From a halophilic archaeon (GTDB lineage: Archaea > Halobacteriota > Halobacteria > Halobacteriales > Haladaptataceae): a stretch of 64,000 bases of DNA. The stretch covers positions 372,001 to 436,000 of the forward strand of contig QNGA01000001.1 of the NCBI GenBank assembly GCA_003298465.1, read 5' to 3'. The notes under the pieces were generated by a model, which worked only from the letters and a program-made list of their open reading frames with translations, did no database searches and was not told the DNA's origin. Positions 36,335 through 46,036 of the stretch are shown here, piece by piece; positions within the stretch are counted from its first letter, which is position 1; every line of letters begins with the position of its first letter. The translations under genes were made by a program, and so were the position numbers.

Positions 36335-36565
36335 GCCCGTCCGTTCCGGGCCGCCGGATTTGTATCTGGTGGGCCGCCACCGGCGGTACGTGCGTTGCCG
36401 CCCCCGGATTCGGGCGCCCGTCCGGTTCTCCGTCGAGTCGGGCCCGTCGGTGTCCGCCGACCGACGCCCGCCGGTCGAAGGGTCGTCGTTTCGACCGCGA
36501 AAATATATAGAAAGTGACGGGTTCGGGCGTCGAGCATCGGCGGCCCGAGAAACGGGAGCCGCAAT

Positions 36566-36574
36566 CTTATTTAT
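36566..36574 (+). promoter_or_regulatory. TATA box for the gene at 36598
   Basis: CTTATTTAT is centred 28 bases before ATG 36598, so a leaderless transcript is expected. Confidence 0.6.
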
Positions 36575-36597
36575 GTCTGTGAGTGCATCGATAAACG

Positions 36598-37206
36598 ATG
36601 CACGAGTCCCCGCTGTCCCAGACGACGGACGACCGTCTGGCGGATATCTTGTTCGCGGGCGAGGAGATAGAGGAGGAGATCACGGTCGACGACGCCCGGA
36701 TAGCGGTGACGAGCCACCGCGTTTTGGCGTTCATGCCGGGAGGCGGGGACCGCCAGTTCGACCACGCCGACAGGCCGAACGTCATGGACGCGAGCGTCCA
36801 GACCACGGGACGTCGGCGGTATCTCTCCTGGGCCGTCCGGAGCGTCGTCTACGGAGCCGTCCTCGTCGGCGGCGGCTACCTCCTGCACAGCAGCGGCGTC
36901 CTCTCGACGCTCGACGGGACCTCCGTGCCGAACAACCAGGCCGTCGGCGACGTGGGCCGGATGATAGGGACCTTCTCGAACCTCTTCGGCGTGCTCACGG
37001 ACGTCCTCGTGCTGGTCGGCGTCGTCCTGCTCGCCGTCGCGGCCGGGCTCGCCGGCCTCTACTACGCCAGCCGGTCCGAGGAACTCGTCATCGAGCGCGC
37101 CGGACGGGAGCCGATTCGCGTCCCGGTCGGCGGCGAGCAGGCCGAGGCGGCGGCCAGCCGGATCCGCTCGCTGGTTGGGACAAGTTCAAAGCCACGGAAC
37201 GACTAG
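36598..37206 (+). CDS. Membrane protein with split PH-like domain
   Basis: A 202-residue protein. An N-terminal beta-rich part (ADILFAGEEIEEEITVDDAR, then VTSHRVLAFMPGGGDRQF) and a C-terminal part (SEELVIERAGREPIRVPVGG and an ending helix) flank two hydrophobic hairpins. The two ends look like halves of one bacterial PH-type domain with a membrane segment inserted between them. That reading is inference; no function is assigned. It lies nine bases before uvrC, so it may be cotranscribed with that gene. Confidence 0.6.
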   Translation: MHESPLSQTTDDRLADILFAGEEIEEEITVDDARIAVTSHRVLAFMPGGGDRQFDHADRPNVMDASVQTTGRRRYLSWAVRSVVYGAVLVGGGYLLHSSGVLSTLDGTSVPNNQAVGDVGRMIGTFSNLFGVLTDVLVLVGVVLLAVAAGLAGLYYASRSEELVIERAGREPIRVPVGGEQAEAAASRIRSLVGTSSKPRND

Positions 37207-37215
37207 ACGGCGCCG

Positions 37216-38958
37216 ATGGACGGGGTGACGGTCAGGGAGCGCGCAGGAGAGTTGCCGCGCGAGCCGGGAGTGTACCAGTTCCTCCAGGGGGGGACCGTCC
37301 TGTACGTCGGCAAGGCGGTCGACCTCCGTTCGCGCGTTCGTTCGTACGCCGACCCGCGGAGCGACCGCATCGCGCGGATGGTCGACCGCGCCGACGGCGT
37401 CGACTTCGCGGTCACGGACACCGAGACGCAGGCGCTGCTGCTCGAGGCGAACCTCATCAAGCGCTACCAGCCCCGGTACAACGTTCGGCTGAAAGACGAC
37501 AAGTCCTACCCGCTCGTCCAGGTGACCGGCCACGAGTTCCCTCGCATCGAGGTGACCCGCGACCCCGACCGGGACGGGGCGACCGTCTTCGGCCCGTTCA
37601 CGAACAAATCGACCGTCGAGACGGTGGTGAAGGCGCTCCGGGAGACGTACGGCGTCCGCGGGTGTTCGGACTACAAGTTCAGCAACCGCGACCGTCCCTG
37701 TCTCGACTACGAGATGGGCCTCTGTACCGCCCCCTGCACGGGCGAAATCGGCCGCGAGTCGTACCTCGCGGACGCCGAGAGCGTCGAGCGCTTCCTCGGC
37801 GGCGAGGCGGACGTGCTGGCAGACCCCCTCCGGCGAGAGATGGAGCGGGCCGCCCAGGAACAGGAGTTCGAGCGCGCGGCGAACCTCCGGGACAAGCTCG
37901 ACGCCGTCGAGCGGTTCCACGGCGGCGAGGCCGACGCCATCGCATCCCAGGGCGACGAACGCCGCGTCGACGTGCTCGCGGCGGTCGTCGAGGGCGAGAC
38001 GGCGACCGTCGCCCGCATGCACAGCGAGGGCGGCCAGCTCGTCGACCGGGACCGCCACGCGCTCTCGGTGCCCGAGGGCGGGAACGAGGAGGGCGACGTC
38101 GCAGCGGTGCTCGGAGCCTTCGTCACGCAGTTCTACGCCGAGCGCGAACTGCCGGACGCGCTGCTGTTCTCCGAACGTCCCGACGACGAGGACGTGACCG
38201 ACTGGCTCGAACGCGAGGGCGTCGCGGTTCGCGTTCCGGGCGCGGGCCGGGAGGCGACGCTGGTCGACCTCGCGCTGAAGAACGCCCGCCGGGGCGCGAG
38301 CGACCCCGACGAACTCCGGGCGCTCGCCGACGCCCTCGACCTCGATTCCGTCGAGCGCATCGAGGGCGTCGACGTGAGCCACGCCCAGGGGTCGGCGGTC
38401 GTCGGGAGCGACGTGGTCTTCGTCGACGGCTCGCCGGAGAAGTCCGACTACCGCCGGAAGAAACTCGACGAGCGCAACGACGACTACGGGAACATGCGGT
38501 CGCTCGTTCGCTGGCGCGCGAAACGGGCGGTCGAGGGCCGCGACGACCGCCCCGACCCCGACCTGCTGCTCGTCGACGGCGGCGAAGGGCAACTGAACGC
38601 CGCGCGCGAGGCGCTGCGCGAGGTGGGCTGGGACGTTCCCGCCGTCGCGCTCGCGAAGGCCGAAGAGCGGGTCGTCACTCCCCACGGAACCCGCAACTGG
38701 CCGAGCGACGCGCCGCACCTCCACGTGCTCCAGCGGGTCCGGGACGAGGCCCACCGCTTCGCGGTCCAGTACCACCAGACGCTGCGCGACGAGGTGTCCA
38801 CCGAACTGGACCGGGTCTCCGGCGTCGGCCCCGAGACCCGTCGGAAGCTGCTCCGGCGGTTCGGCAGCGTCGACGGCGTCCGGACGGCGTCGGACGACGA
38901 ACTGCGCGAGATTTCCGGCGTCGGCGAGAAGACGGCCGAGGCGCTCCGGCGACTCTGA
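37216..38958 (+). CDS. uvrC: Excinuclease ABC subunit C
   Basis: The 580-residue nuclease of bacterial-type nucleotide excision repair. Domain order: GIY-YIG endonuclease (PGVYQFL and [13 protein letters not shown], residues 13-90), a cysteine-containing middle ([14 protein letters not shown]), UVR motif (about 198-235, binding UvrB), RNase H-like endonuclease ([24 protein letters not shown]) and tandem helix-hairpin-helix repeats at the end. uvrA and uvrB are not in this window. Confidence 0.96.
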   Translation: MDGVTVRERAGELPREPGVYQFLQGGTVLYVGKAVDLRSRVRSYADPRSDRIARMVDRADGVDFAVTDTETQALLLEANLIKRYQPRYNVRLKDDKSYPLVQVTGHEFPRIEVTRDPDRDGATVFGPFTNKSTVETVVKALRETYGVRGCSDYKFSNRDRPCLDYEMGLCTAPCTGEIGRESYLADAESVERFLGGEADVLADPLRREMERAAQEQEFERAANLRDKLDAVERFHGGEADAIASQGDERRVDVLAAVVEGETATVARMHSEGGQLVDRDRHALSVPEGGNEEGDVAAVLGAFVTQFYAERELPDALLFSERPDDEDVTDWLEREGVAVRVPGAGREATLVDLALKNARRGASDPDELRALADALDLDSVERIEGVDVSHAQGSAVVGSDVVFVDGSPEKSDYRRKKLDERNDDYGNMRSLVRWRAKRAVEGRDDRPDPDLLLVDGGEGQLNAAREALREVGWDVPAVALAKAEERVVTPHGTRNWPSDAPHLHVLQRVRDEAHRFAVQYHQTLRDEVSTELDRVSGVGPETRRKLLRRFGSVDGVRTASDDELREISGVGEKTAEALRRL

Positions 38959-39045
38959 CGACGCCGGTCGCGTCGAGGACCGTCGCCGACGCTACCCGGG
39001 AGCAGTGGTCGAAAGAAGTTCAACCGCCAGTACCGCGAACGGTCA

Positions 39046-39687
39046 CTACTTGCCGTGGCCCTTCTTCTTGCCGCGGTCCTTCCCGTCGTTCTCGTCCTCG
39101 TCGTCCTTTCCATCCTTCTCGTCTTTTCCGTTCTTATCGTCACCGTTCTTCGCGTGCTCGGGCGGACCGCGGTCACCGCCTTCCTTCGCGTGGTCGCTCT
39201 TCTCGTCCGCGCCGGGGTTGTTCTCGGTCACCCACTCCGAGATGGCCTGACCCGGGTGGTCGACGCTGCTGTCGTCGAGGACGTCGTCGACGTACGCCGA
39301 GACGCGCTGACCGAACGGACCGTCTTCTTCCTCGTCGCTCTCGCTCGCGGTCAGCGTGGCCGTCGTCGTCGCGCTCAGGTTGCCGTGCTCGGCGACGACC
39401 TCGACGGTCACGTTCTCGGCGGGCGCGGGGAGGCTCACGGTCCCGTTGGCGTCGGTCGTCGCCGTCCCCTCGCCCGCGTACGAGGAGTTGTTCAGCGCCG
39501 TGACCGTGACCGAGGCGTTCTCGACGGCGGTCCCGTTCTCCGTGACGGTGATAGTTACGCCGTCCGACTGTTCGACACCGACCGACAGCCCCTCGGAGCC
39601 GCCCGTGCCCGCGAGCGCGGGTGCAGCGACCGAGACGAGGAGGACTGCCGCGAGCGACACTGCGATTACATTTCGTTTCGTCGTCAT
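39046..39687 (-). CDS. Secreted protein with Ig-like domain and lysine-rich tail
   Basis: A 213-residue exported protein. A signal peptide (VIAVSLAAVLLVSVAAPALA) is followed by a carboxypeptidase-regulatory-like beta domain (ITVTENGTAVENASVTVTAL, about 45-115). The C-terminal 50 residues are very charged, with Lys, Asp and Gly repeats (KNGKDEKDGKDDEDENDGK). A basic tail is unusual in this acidic proteome. Start ATG 39687 is supported by TATA GGCTTTATCTTT at 39711-39722. Function unknown. Confidence 0.7.
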   Translation of the reverse strand: MTTKRNVIAVSLAAVLLVSVAAPALAGTGGSEGLSVGVEQSDGVTITVTENGTAVENASVTVTALNNSSYAGEGTATTDANGTVSLPAPAENVTVEVVAEHGNLSATTTATLTASESDEEEDGPFGQRVSAYVDDVLDDSSVDHPGQAISEWVTENNPGADEKSDHAKEGGDRGPPEHAKNGDDKNGKDEKDGKDDEDENDGKDRGKKKGHGK

Positions 39688-39710
39688 GCACGCTACTCGA
39701 CAGACCGGGG

Positions 39711-39722
39711 AAAGATAAAGCC
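39711..39722 (-). promoter_or_regulatory. TATA box of the secreted lysine-tailed protein gene
   Basis: GGCTTTATCTTT on the minus strand is centred 29 bases before the ATG at 39687, so a leaderless transcript is predicted and this start is preferred over an upstream frame. Confidence 0.6.
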
Positions 39723-39878
39723 GTGTCGCCGTTTGGAATCGTTCGCTTCGTACACGAACGGAACAGAAGCCCCGAGAACGTTTAAAACCGCTTCTCACCG
39801 TTCAATTGGGAATTCATATAGGGAGAATTACTGGTACCGGATAGTGTACGTATAATTTGGTTTGGGATAGGTGGGAGT

Positions 39879-41171
39879 TCACTCGGTAGCTCGCCTGACG
39901 GCGGCTTCCGCACGCTCCTCGGCTCGGTTTCTCACCGAATGCTCGTTGAGAGTGAGTATCTCCCTATCGCGCATGAGGGTGGTACCGTCACAGATGGTAT
40001 GTCTCACGTCGCTGCCGCGCGCGGCGTACGCGAGGTGGCTCACGAGGTCGTGGTGGGGGGTGAGGTGGGCCGCCGAGAGGTCGACGACCGCGAGGTCGGC
40101 GTTCGCGCCCGGTTCGATGCGGCCGCCGTCGAAGCCGAGCGCGGCGGCGCTGCCCGCGGTCGCCATCTCGACGACGGACGCGGCGTCGACCGCGCTGGCG
40201 TCGTCGGCCGCCAGTTTCCCGAGCATCGCGGCGTCGCGCATCTCGTCGAACATGTCGAGGTCGTTGTTCGAGGCCGCGCCGTCCGTCCCCAGGCCGACGG
40301 AGACGCCCGCATCGAGCATCGCCTCCACGGGGGCCATCCCGCTGGCGAGTTTCATGTTCGACGCCGGACAGTGGACGACGCTCGTGCCGCTGTCGGCGAG
40401 CAACTCGATTTCGCTCTCGTCGACGTGGACGCCGTGGGCGACGAAGTCGTTCGCCGCCGTCATGCCGAGGTCGCGAGCGCGTTCGAGCGGGCGCTCGGCT
40501 TCCGCATCGACGATGGGCGCGACCTCGTCTTCGGTCTCGTTCGCGTGGTAGTGGAGCGGAACGCCGGCCTCGCGCGCCTTCGGGACGTACTCCCGGAGGT
40601 ACTCGTCGCCGACGGTGGTGAGGCTGTGGGGTGCGACGAACGTCGAGACGCGACCGTCGGCGGTCCCGTCGTACTCGCGAGCGAAGTCGAGGCTGGTCTC
40701 GAAGTCCTCGCGGGCCGCGGCGTCGTCCTTGCCGACCGTGACGACGCCGTGGCCGAGTCGCGCCCGCAGGCCGGCCGCCTCGACCGCCGCCACCACCTCG
40801 GGTTCGTGGAAGTACATGTCCGCGAACCCGGTCGTGCCGGAGCGAATCATCTCCGCGAGCGCGAGTTCCGTCCCGGCGCGGACGTCCTCGGCGGTCAACG
40901 CGCCCTCGACCGGCCAGATGTCCTCCCGGAGCCACGCGTCGAGCGGCTTGTCGTCGGCGTACCCCCGGAGCAGCGTCATCGCGGCGTGCGTGTGGGCGTT
41001 CACGAGGCTGGGCATCACCAGACAGTCCTCGGCGTCCAGCCGCTCGTCGCCCTCCGGCGTGTCGCCGACCGCGAGGACGTCGCCGTCGTCCCGGTCGACC
41101 AGCACGTCGCCGCGTTCGACGGTCGCGTCCGGAAGCAGTACCTTCCCGCCGGCGATTCGGAGCGTGGTCAT
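39879..41171 (-). CDS. mtaD: 5-methylthioadenosine/S-adenosylhomocysteine deaminase (amidohydrolase)
   Basis: A 430-residue TIM-barrel metal enzyme that deaminates MTA or SAH. Metal ligands appear in NAHTHAAM (about 58-65), HYHANET, and the late GTDGAASNNDL. The PLDAWLREDIWP stretch is typical of this subgroup. It helps clear SAM-derived purines. It is divergent from hisG across 128 bases. The 190-base gap downstream (39688-39878) is AT-rich with TATA-like elements and no gene. Confidence 0.88.
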   Translation of the reverse strand: MTTLRIAGGKVLLPDATVERGDVLVDRDDGDVLAVGDTPEGDERLDAEDCLVMPSLVNAHTHAAMTLLRGYADDKPLDAWLREDIWPVEGALTAEDVRAGTELALAEMIRSGTTGFADMYFHEPEVVAAVEAAGLRARLGHGVVTVGKDDAAAREDFETSLDFAREYDGTADGRVSTFVAPHSLTTVGDEYLREYVPKAREAGVPLHYHANETEDEVAPIVDAEAERPLERARDLGMTAANDFVAHGVHVDESEIELLADSGTSVVHCPASNMKLASGMAPVEAMLDAGVSVGLGTDGAASNNDLDMFDEMRDAAMLGKLAADDASAVDAASVVEMATAGSAAALGFDGGRIEPGANADLAVVDLSAAHLTPHHDLVSHLAYAARGSDVRHTICDGTTLMRDREILTLNEHSVRNRAEERAEAAVRRATE

Positions 41172-41266
41172 GAGTACGGGTTGTGACGGCGTCGGTGTTA
41201 ATCCACCGAGTCTCCCCCGACGCGGCGGGGCGTGTCCCGGCGTGACAGTCGTCGCCGGGAAAGGAA

Positions 41267-41276
41267 GAATAATCCG
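41267..41276 (+). promoter_or_regulatory. TATA box of hisG
   Basis: GAATAATCCG is centred about 29 bases before ATG 41300, predicting a leaderless hisG transcript. Confidence 0.5.
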
Positions 41277-41299
41277 TCTGGCGCGTCGAGAACCAGTCG

Positions 41300-42148
41300 A
41301 TGCGTATTGCTGTCCCCAACAAGGGCAGGCTGCACGACCCGTCGATGGAACTGCTGGAACACGCCGGACTGCACGTCGTCGACGGTGCTGACCGCAAGCT
41401 CTACGCGAACACGGTCGACCCGGAGGTGACGCTGCTGTTCGCTCGCGCGTCCGACATCCCCGAGTACGTCAGCGACGGCGCGGCGGACGTCGGCATCACC
41501 GGTCTCGACCAGGTGCGCGAAGCCGACCCCGACAACGTCTCCGACCTGCTGGACCTGGAGTTCGGTCGATGTCGTCTCGTCCTCGCCGCGCCCGAGGACG
41601 GCGACATCACCGACGTCGGCGACCTCGCGGGCAAGACCGTCGCCACGGAGTTCCCCCACATCGCCGAACGGTACTTCGCCGACGCCGGCGTCGACCCGGA
41701 CATCGTCGAAGTGAGCGGCGCGACGGAGCTAACGCCCCACGTCGACATGGCCGACGCCATCATCGACATCACAAGCACGGGAACGACGCTGCAGGTGAAC
41801 CGCCTCGCCATCGTCGACGAGGTGCTGGAGAGTTCGGTCTACCTCTTCGGTCGCGACGACGTCCTCGACGACCCGAAGGTCGAACAGGTCGTGATGGCGC
41901 TCCAGTCGGTGCTGTCCGCCGACGGCAAGCGCTACCTGATGATGAACGCCCCGGAGGACCGCCTCGACGAGATACGCGACGTGATGCCCGGTCTCGGCGG
42001 CCCGACGGTGATGGACATCGCCGGCGGCGACAAGGTCGCCGTCCACACCGTCGTCGACGAGCGCGACGTGTTCGAGACCATCAACGAGGTCAAGGAACTC
42101 GGCGCGAGCGGCATCCTCGTCACGGAGATCGAGCGACTCGTCGACTGA
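41300..42148 (+). CDS. hisG: ATP phosphoribosyltransferase (long form)
   Basis: First enzyme of histidine synthesis, condensing ATP with PRPP. The 282-residue protein is the long form, with a catalytic domain ([32 protein letters not shown]; the PRPP loop [14 protein letters not shown] near 152-165) and a C-terminal ACT-like regulatory domain (about 210-282) where histidine binds. No HisZ is needed for this form. Other his genes are not nearby. Confidence 0.95.
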   Translation: MRIAVPNKGRLHDPSMELLEHAGLHVVDGADRKLYANTVDPEVTLLFARASDIPEYVSDGAADVGITGLDQVREADPDNVSDLLDLEFGRCRLVLAAPEDGDITDVGDLAGKTVATEFPHIAERYFADAGVDPDIVEVSGATELTPHVDMADAIIDITSTGTTLQVNRLAIVDEVLESSVYLFGRDDVLDDPKVEQVVMALQSVLSADGKRYLMMNAPEDRLDEIRDVMPGLGGPTVMDIAGGDKVAVHTVVDERDVFETINEVKELGASGILVTEIERLVD

Positions 42149-42269
42149 GCCGCCTGCTCTTCTTTCGCCGTCTTCGCCTTTCGCCGACGAGCACGCGACC
42201 GGGACGCGGTGGTCCGGCGTCACGGGCGCGCAGAGAGAAGTCGTGGAGGCCGTCCGGACCCCGCCCGAC

Positions 42270-42554
42270 TCAGAACGAGACCTGGCCGGGACCGGCGGTG
42301 CCGAGCGTCGTGGGGTCGCGGTCGCTGTAGTGGCGGCGACCGACGGCCTTGCTCGAGAGCGCACAGTACAGCGCCTCGCGAGCCTCGCGCGGTGAGTCGT
42401 ACGTCTCCTGGCCGACGCGCTCGAACACGTCCTCGAACGTCTCGGAGCCGTTGGGGAGGTCGAGTTCGTGATCGCCGTGGTCGGCGACGAGTCGTTCGGT
42501 GTCGGTCGGATACTGGTGGTCGTCGAGCAACCGGGTCGCTTGCTGTAGCGTCAT
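42270..42554 (-). CDS. DUF5789-family small haloarchaeal protein
   Basis: A 94-residue acidic protein starting MTLQQATRLLDDHQYPTDT, with a central YDSPREAREALYCALSSKAV helix. Family DUF5789 is found only in haloarchaea, with no known role. Start ATG 42554 is fixed by a strong TATA at the right spacing. It lies between hisG (convergent) and the PHP gene (divergent). Confidence 0.7.
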   Translation of the reverse strand: MTLQQATRLLDDHQYPTDTERLVADHGDHELDLPNGSETFEDVFERVGQETYDSPREAREALYCALSSKAVGRRHYSDRDPTTLGTAGPGQVSF

Positions 42555-42573
42555 CACCACAAACAGGGCTAAA

Positions 42574-42587
42574 GATAATTATAAACT
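42574..42587 (-). promoter_or_regulatory. TATA box of the DUF5789 gene
   Basis: GTTTATAATTATC on the minus strand is centred 27 bases before ATG 42554; the transcript should be leaderless. Confidence 0.65.
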
Positions 42588-42678
42588 TTGTCGCCTAGGA
42601 ATACGGTCGAATATAATGCCCTAGACCGTGTTTAATGCCCACCGCAAACGCCTTGCCGCGACGCGACCGAGGTAGCGC

Positions 42679-43473
42679 ATGAGCGTCTTCGCGGACCTCC
42701 ACGTTCACACGACCAACTCCGACGGGGCGATGGACCTCGACGCTGTGCCGGCGGCCGCCCGCGAGGCCGACGTGTCCGTCGTCGCCGTCACGGACCACGA
42801 CAGGCTCCACCCCGACCTCCAGACGCCCGTGACCGTCCTCGACGGCGTGACGGTCGTCCACGGTATCGAACTCAAGGTGGAAGCCCCGCACGGCGAGCAC
42901 GTCGACCTGCTCGCGTACGGCGTCTACCCCACGCCGGACCTCGCCGCGGAACTGGAACGCCTCCAGGAAGACCGGGTCGAACGCGGCCGGGCCATCATCG
43001 AGTGCGTCGAGGACCGCCTCGGCGTCGACCTCGACCTCGAAGCGCGCGAGGGCATCGGTCGGCCCCACGTCGCCCGGGCCGTCGACGCCCACCCGGACGC
43101 CGACCACGACTACGAGGGCGCGTTCGAACACCTCATCGGCGACGACGGCCCCTGCTACGTCGCCCGCGACGTGACGGCGTTCGAACGCGGCGTCGAGTTG
43201 CTCTCGGACGCGAGCGGGCTGGTCGGCCTCGCGCACCCGCTGCGCTACGACGACCCCGGCGCGGCGCTGGAACTGACGAGCGAACTCGACGCCGTCGAGC
43301 GCTACTACCCCTACGGTCGCGAGGTCGACGCCCGGCCGGTCGAACGGGCGATCGCGGAACACGACCTCGTTCCGACCGGCGGTAGCGACGCCCACGACGA
43401 CGACCTGGGGAAGGCCGGCCTGTCGAAGGCCGAGTACCGCCACTTCCGGTCCGCGGTGTCGGTGAACGGGTGA
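42679..43473 (+). CDS. PHP-domain metal-dependent phosphoesterase
   Basis: A 264-residue polymerase-and-histidinol-phosphatase-type TIM barrel. The metal ligands are His8/His10 in DLHVHTTNSDG, the Asp/His in VTDHDRL, Glu in HGIELKVE, and the final GSDAHD. Closest in type to YciV-like RNA or oligonucleotide phosphatases, but the substrate is not read from sequence. The next gene begins 90 bases downstream on the same strand. Confidence 0.85.
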   Translation: MSVFADLHVHTTNSDGAMDLDAVPAAAREADVSVVAVTDHDRLHPDLQTPVTVLDGVTVVHGIELKVEAPHGEHVDLLAYGVYPTPDLAAELERLQEDRVERGRAIIECVEDRLGVDLDLEAREGIGRPHVARAVDAHPDADHDYEGAFEHLIGDDGPCYVARDVTAFERGVELLSDASGLVGLAHPLRYDDPGAALELTSELDAVERYYPYGREVDARPVERAIAEHDLVPTGGSDAHDDDLGKAGLSKAEYRHFRSAVSVNG

Positions 43474-43562
43474 GGAACCGGCGTCCCGACGAGCGAGACG
43501 GCGGCCCTTCGGCGGACGACGAGGGCGTAGCGTTAAGGTGGGTCGAGCACCTACGTGTTCAC

Positions 43563-43727
43563 ATGCAGTGTCACTACTGCGACAGGGACGCGACGTTCGC
43601 CCCGGAGAGCGACGGCATCCGGGTCGGACTCTGTGACGAGCACTTCCGCGAGCAGTTCGAAGCGCTAGCGGAGACGGAGGCGATGGAGTCCCTCCGCGAG
43701 GAGTTCGACGTCGACCGCCTCGAATAA
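43563..43727 (+). CDS. DUF6757-family small zinc-binding protein
   Basis: A 54-residue protein with MQCHYCDRDATFAP, then GLCDEHFREQFEAL, which gives Cys3, Cys6, Cys28 and His31 as a plausible zinc site, and a C-terminal helix. A TATA-like GCGTTAAGG sits about 28 bases before the ATG. It is a haloarchaea-only family of unknown role. Confidence 0.7.
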   Translation: MQCHYCDRDATFAPESDGIRVGLCDEHFREQFEALAETEAMESLREEFDVDRLE

Positions 43728-43739
43728 CCCAATCCTACC

Positions 43740-44735
43740 CTACCGTTTCTCGGTCGCGCTGAACGCGACGCCCTCGTAGACGTAGACGCGTCTGGACTGC
43801 GGCGGGTCGTCGGCGTCCGTCGTCGGGTCGCGGTACGCGCTGGCGAGCACCGTCTGTGCGTACGTGCTGGTGCTCGTTTCGACCCGCACTTCGGTCACGT
43901 CCTCGGAGAGGAGGTAGGGCAGTCCGTTCCGGAGCGCGTACGACTGGACGACCTGCTCGGTGACGAGCGTCGCCGGACGGGCGGGGTTCGTCGTCCGCTC
44001 TACGACGAGCGTCTCCGGGTCGTCGGTCTCCTTCGCGCGACCCGTCGTCACCGTCAGCACGTCGCCGTCGCGCTTCGTGGCGGCGACGTCGGTCGGTTCC
44101 AGCGCGAGGGGGTCGCCGGTCACCTCGAACAGGACGAGCGCGCCGGCGTGCGCGAACGCGTAGACGCCCGGGCCGAGACGGTCGACTCTGGCGGCGCTCC
44201 CCATCTCCTCCTCCTCGACGTTCGCGTCCCCGATGCCGAACTGCCACGTGAATCGCTGGCCCGGTCGAATCTTGGTGTACGGCTGCGGCACGACGTGGGG
44301 TGCGACGTACGCCCATCCGTCGTCGAGACGCTTCGCGACGGTCCACGCGAAGGGGTTCATCCCCACCGACTCGTCGCTCCCGTTGTACAGCGTGAACCGC
44401 GTCGAGTCGGACGGTCGCTCCAGCACCTCGCGTTCGGGGACGACGTACGCGGTCTCGTGAACGCCGGATTCAAGCGAGTGGTAGCAGACGGTGTCGTCGA
44501 AGAATCCGGGGCAGGGTTCGCCCTCGAACCGCGAGTCGCGGACGGCGAGCGGTTCGCTCTTGGACGACCTCCCGGTCGTCCCGGTTCCGTCGCCGGTCGG
44601 GGTTCCGTCGGTCGTCGTCCGGTCCGTCCCGGTGGGGGAAGCGGTCGTTCCGCCGGGACTTCCGGGCGAGCGGTCGCCGAGACAGCCGGCGAGCGCGCCC
44701 GACCCGAGGAGTGCGAGGAGTCTACGGCGTCGCAT
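43740..44735 (-). CDS. Tat-exported lipoprotein, function unknown
   Basis: A 331-residue protein with a twin-arginine lipoprotein signal (RRRRLLALLGSGALAGC, cleavage before Cys18), followed by a Thr/Gly-rich linker to about residue 57 and a beta-rich extracellular domain (GPGVYAFAHAGALVLFEVTG). Its fold is not recognised. Start ATG 44735 sits at the predicted transcription start of a GCCTTTATC box (44758-44766). Convergent with the DUF6757 gene. Confidence 0.7.
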   Translation of the reverse strand: MRRRRLLALLGSGALAGCLGDRSPGSPGGTTASPTGTDRTTTDGTPTGDGTGTTGRSSKSEPLAVRDSRFEGEPCPGFFDDTVCYHSLESGVHETAYVVPEREVLERPSDSTRFTLYNGSDESVGMNPFAWTVAKRLDDGWAYVAPHVVPQPYTKIRPGQRFTWQFGIGDANVEEEEMGSAARVDRLGPGVYAFAHAGALVLFEVTGDPLALEPTDVAATKRDGDVLTVTTGRAKETDDPETLVVERTTNPARPATLVTEQVVQSYALRNGLPYLLSEDVTEVRVETSTSTYAQTVLASAYRDPTTDADDPPQSRRVYVYEGVAFSATEKR

Positions 44736-44757
44736 ACGCGATAGCTCTTTCCGGCGA

Positions 44758-44766
44758 GATAAAGGC
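44758..44766 (-). promoter_or_regulatory. TATA box of the Tat lipoprotein gene
   Basis: GCCTTTATC on the minus strand is centred 27 bases before ATG 44735, so the transcript is predicted to be leaderless. Confidence 0.55.
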
Positions 44767-44836
44767 TTTCAGTAGACTCAAACGGTCGTTTGACCAATCG
44801 GGTCGCGGCGACCGGCGAAGCGAAAAGTAGCGCGAA

Positions 44837-45473
<637 letters not shown>

Positions 45474-45941
45474 ATGGAGAAGGTTCGCATCGACGACGTG
45501 TCGTCGTACGCGGGGCCGGCGGACGTGAAGCGGCCGCTGACCGACGCGCTCGGCGCGGAAGACGTCGCGGTCAACTACTACGAACTCGCGCCGGGCGACA
45601 GCTTCGCCTTCGGCTACCACGCCCACGAGGACCAGGAGGAGGTGTTCTACGTCCAGTCCGGAACGGTCACGTTCGAGACGGAGGTGGGCGACGTGGCGGT
45701 GGCCGGCGGCGAGGCCGTGCGGTTCGGTCCCGGCGAGTTCCAGCGCGGCGTGAACGAGACCGACGAGCGCGTCGTCGCGCTGGCGCTCGGCGCGCCGCGC
45801 GACTCCGAACTGACCGAACTGCGACGACGCTGCGGGGAGTGCGGCGAGCGCACGCCGAACGAGATAGAGGCGACGGACGACCGCGATGCGCTCCTGACTC
45901 GCTGTCTCGACTGCGGGTCGGTGACGGGACGCTTCGACTGA
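45474..45941 (+). CDS. Cupin fused to a zinc ribbon
   Basis: A 155-residue protein. Residues 30-107 are a cupin (GYHAHEDQEEVFYVQSGTVT, with His43, His45 and Glu50 as likely ligands). The final 40 residues contain CGECG and CLDCG, a zinc ribbon. The combination suggests a small-molecule-binding or regulatory protein. The substrate is unknown. Confidence 0.75.
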   Translation: MEKVRIDDVSSYAGPADVKRPLTDALGAEDVAVNYYELAPGDSFAFGYHAHEDQEEVFYVQSGTVTFETEVGDVAVAGGEAVRFGPGEFQRGVNETDERVVALALGAPRDSELTELRRRCGECGERTPNEIEATDDRDALLTRCLDCGSVTGRFD

Positions 45942-46036
45942 CCGTCGCCGGGTCCCCACGTCCGCCCTGGGGGCGACGCCGGACCGTGCGCGAGACGGGG
46001 ACCGCTCGGCGGTCCCCGCGGGTCACCACCGTCCCG

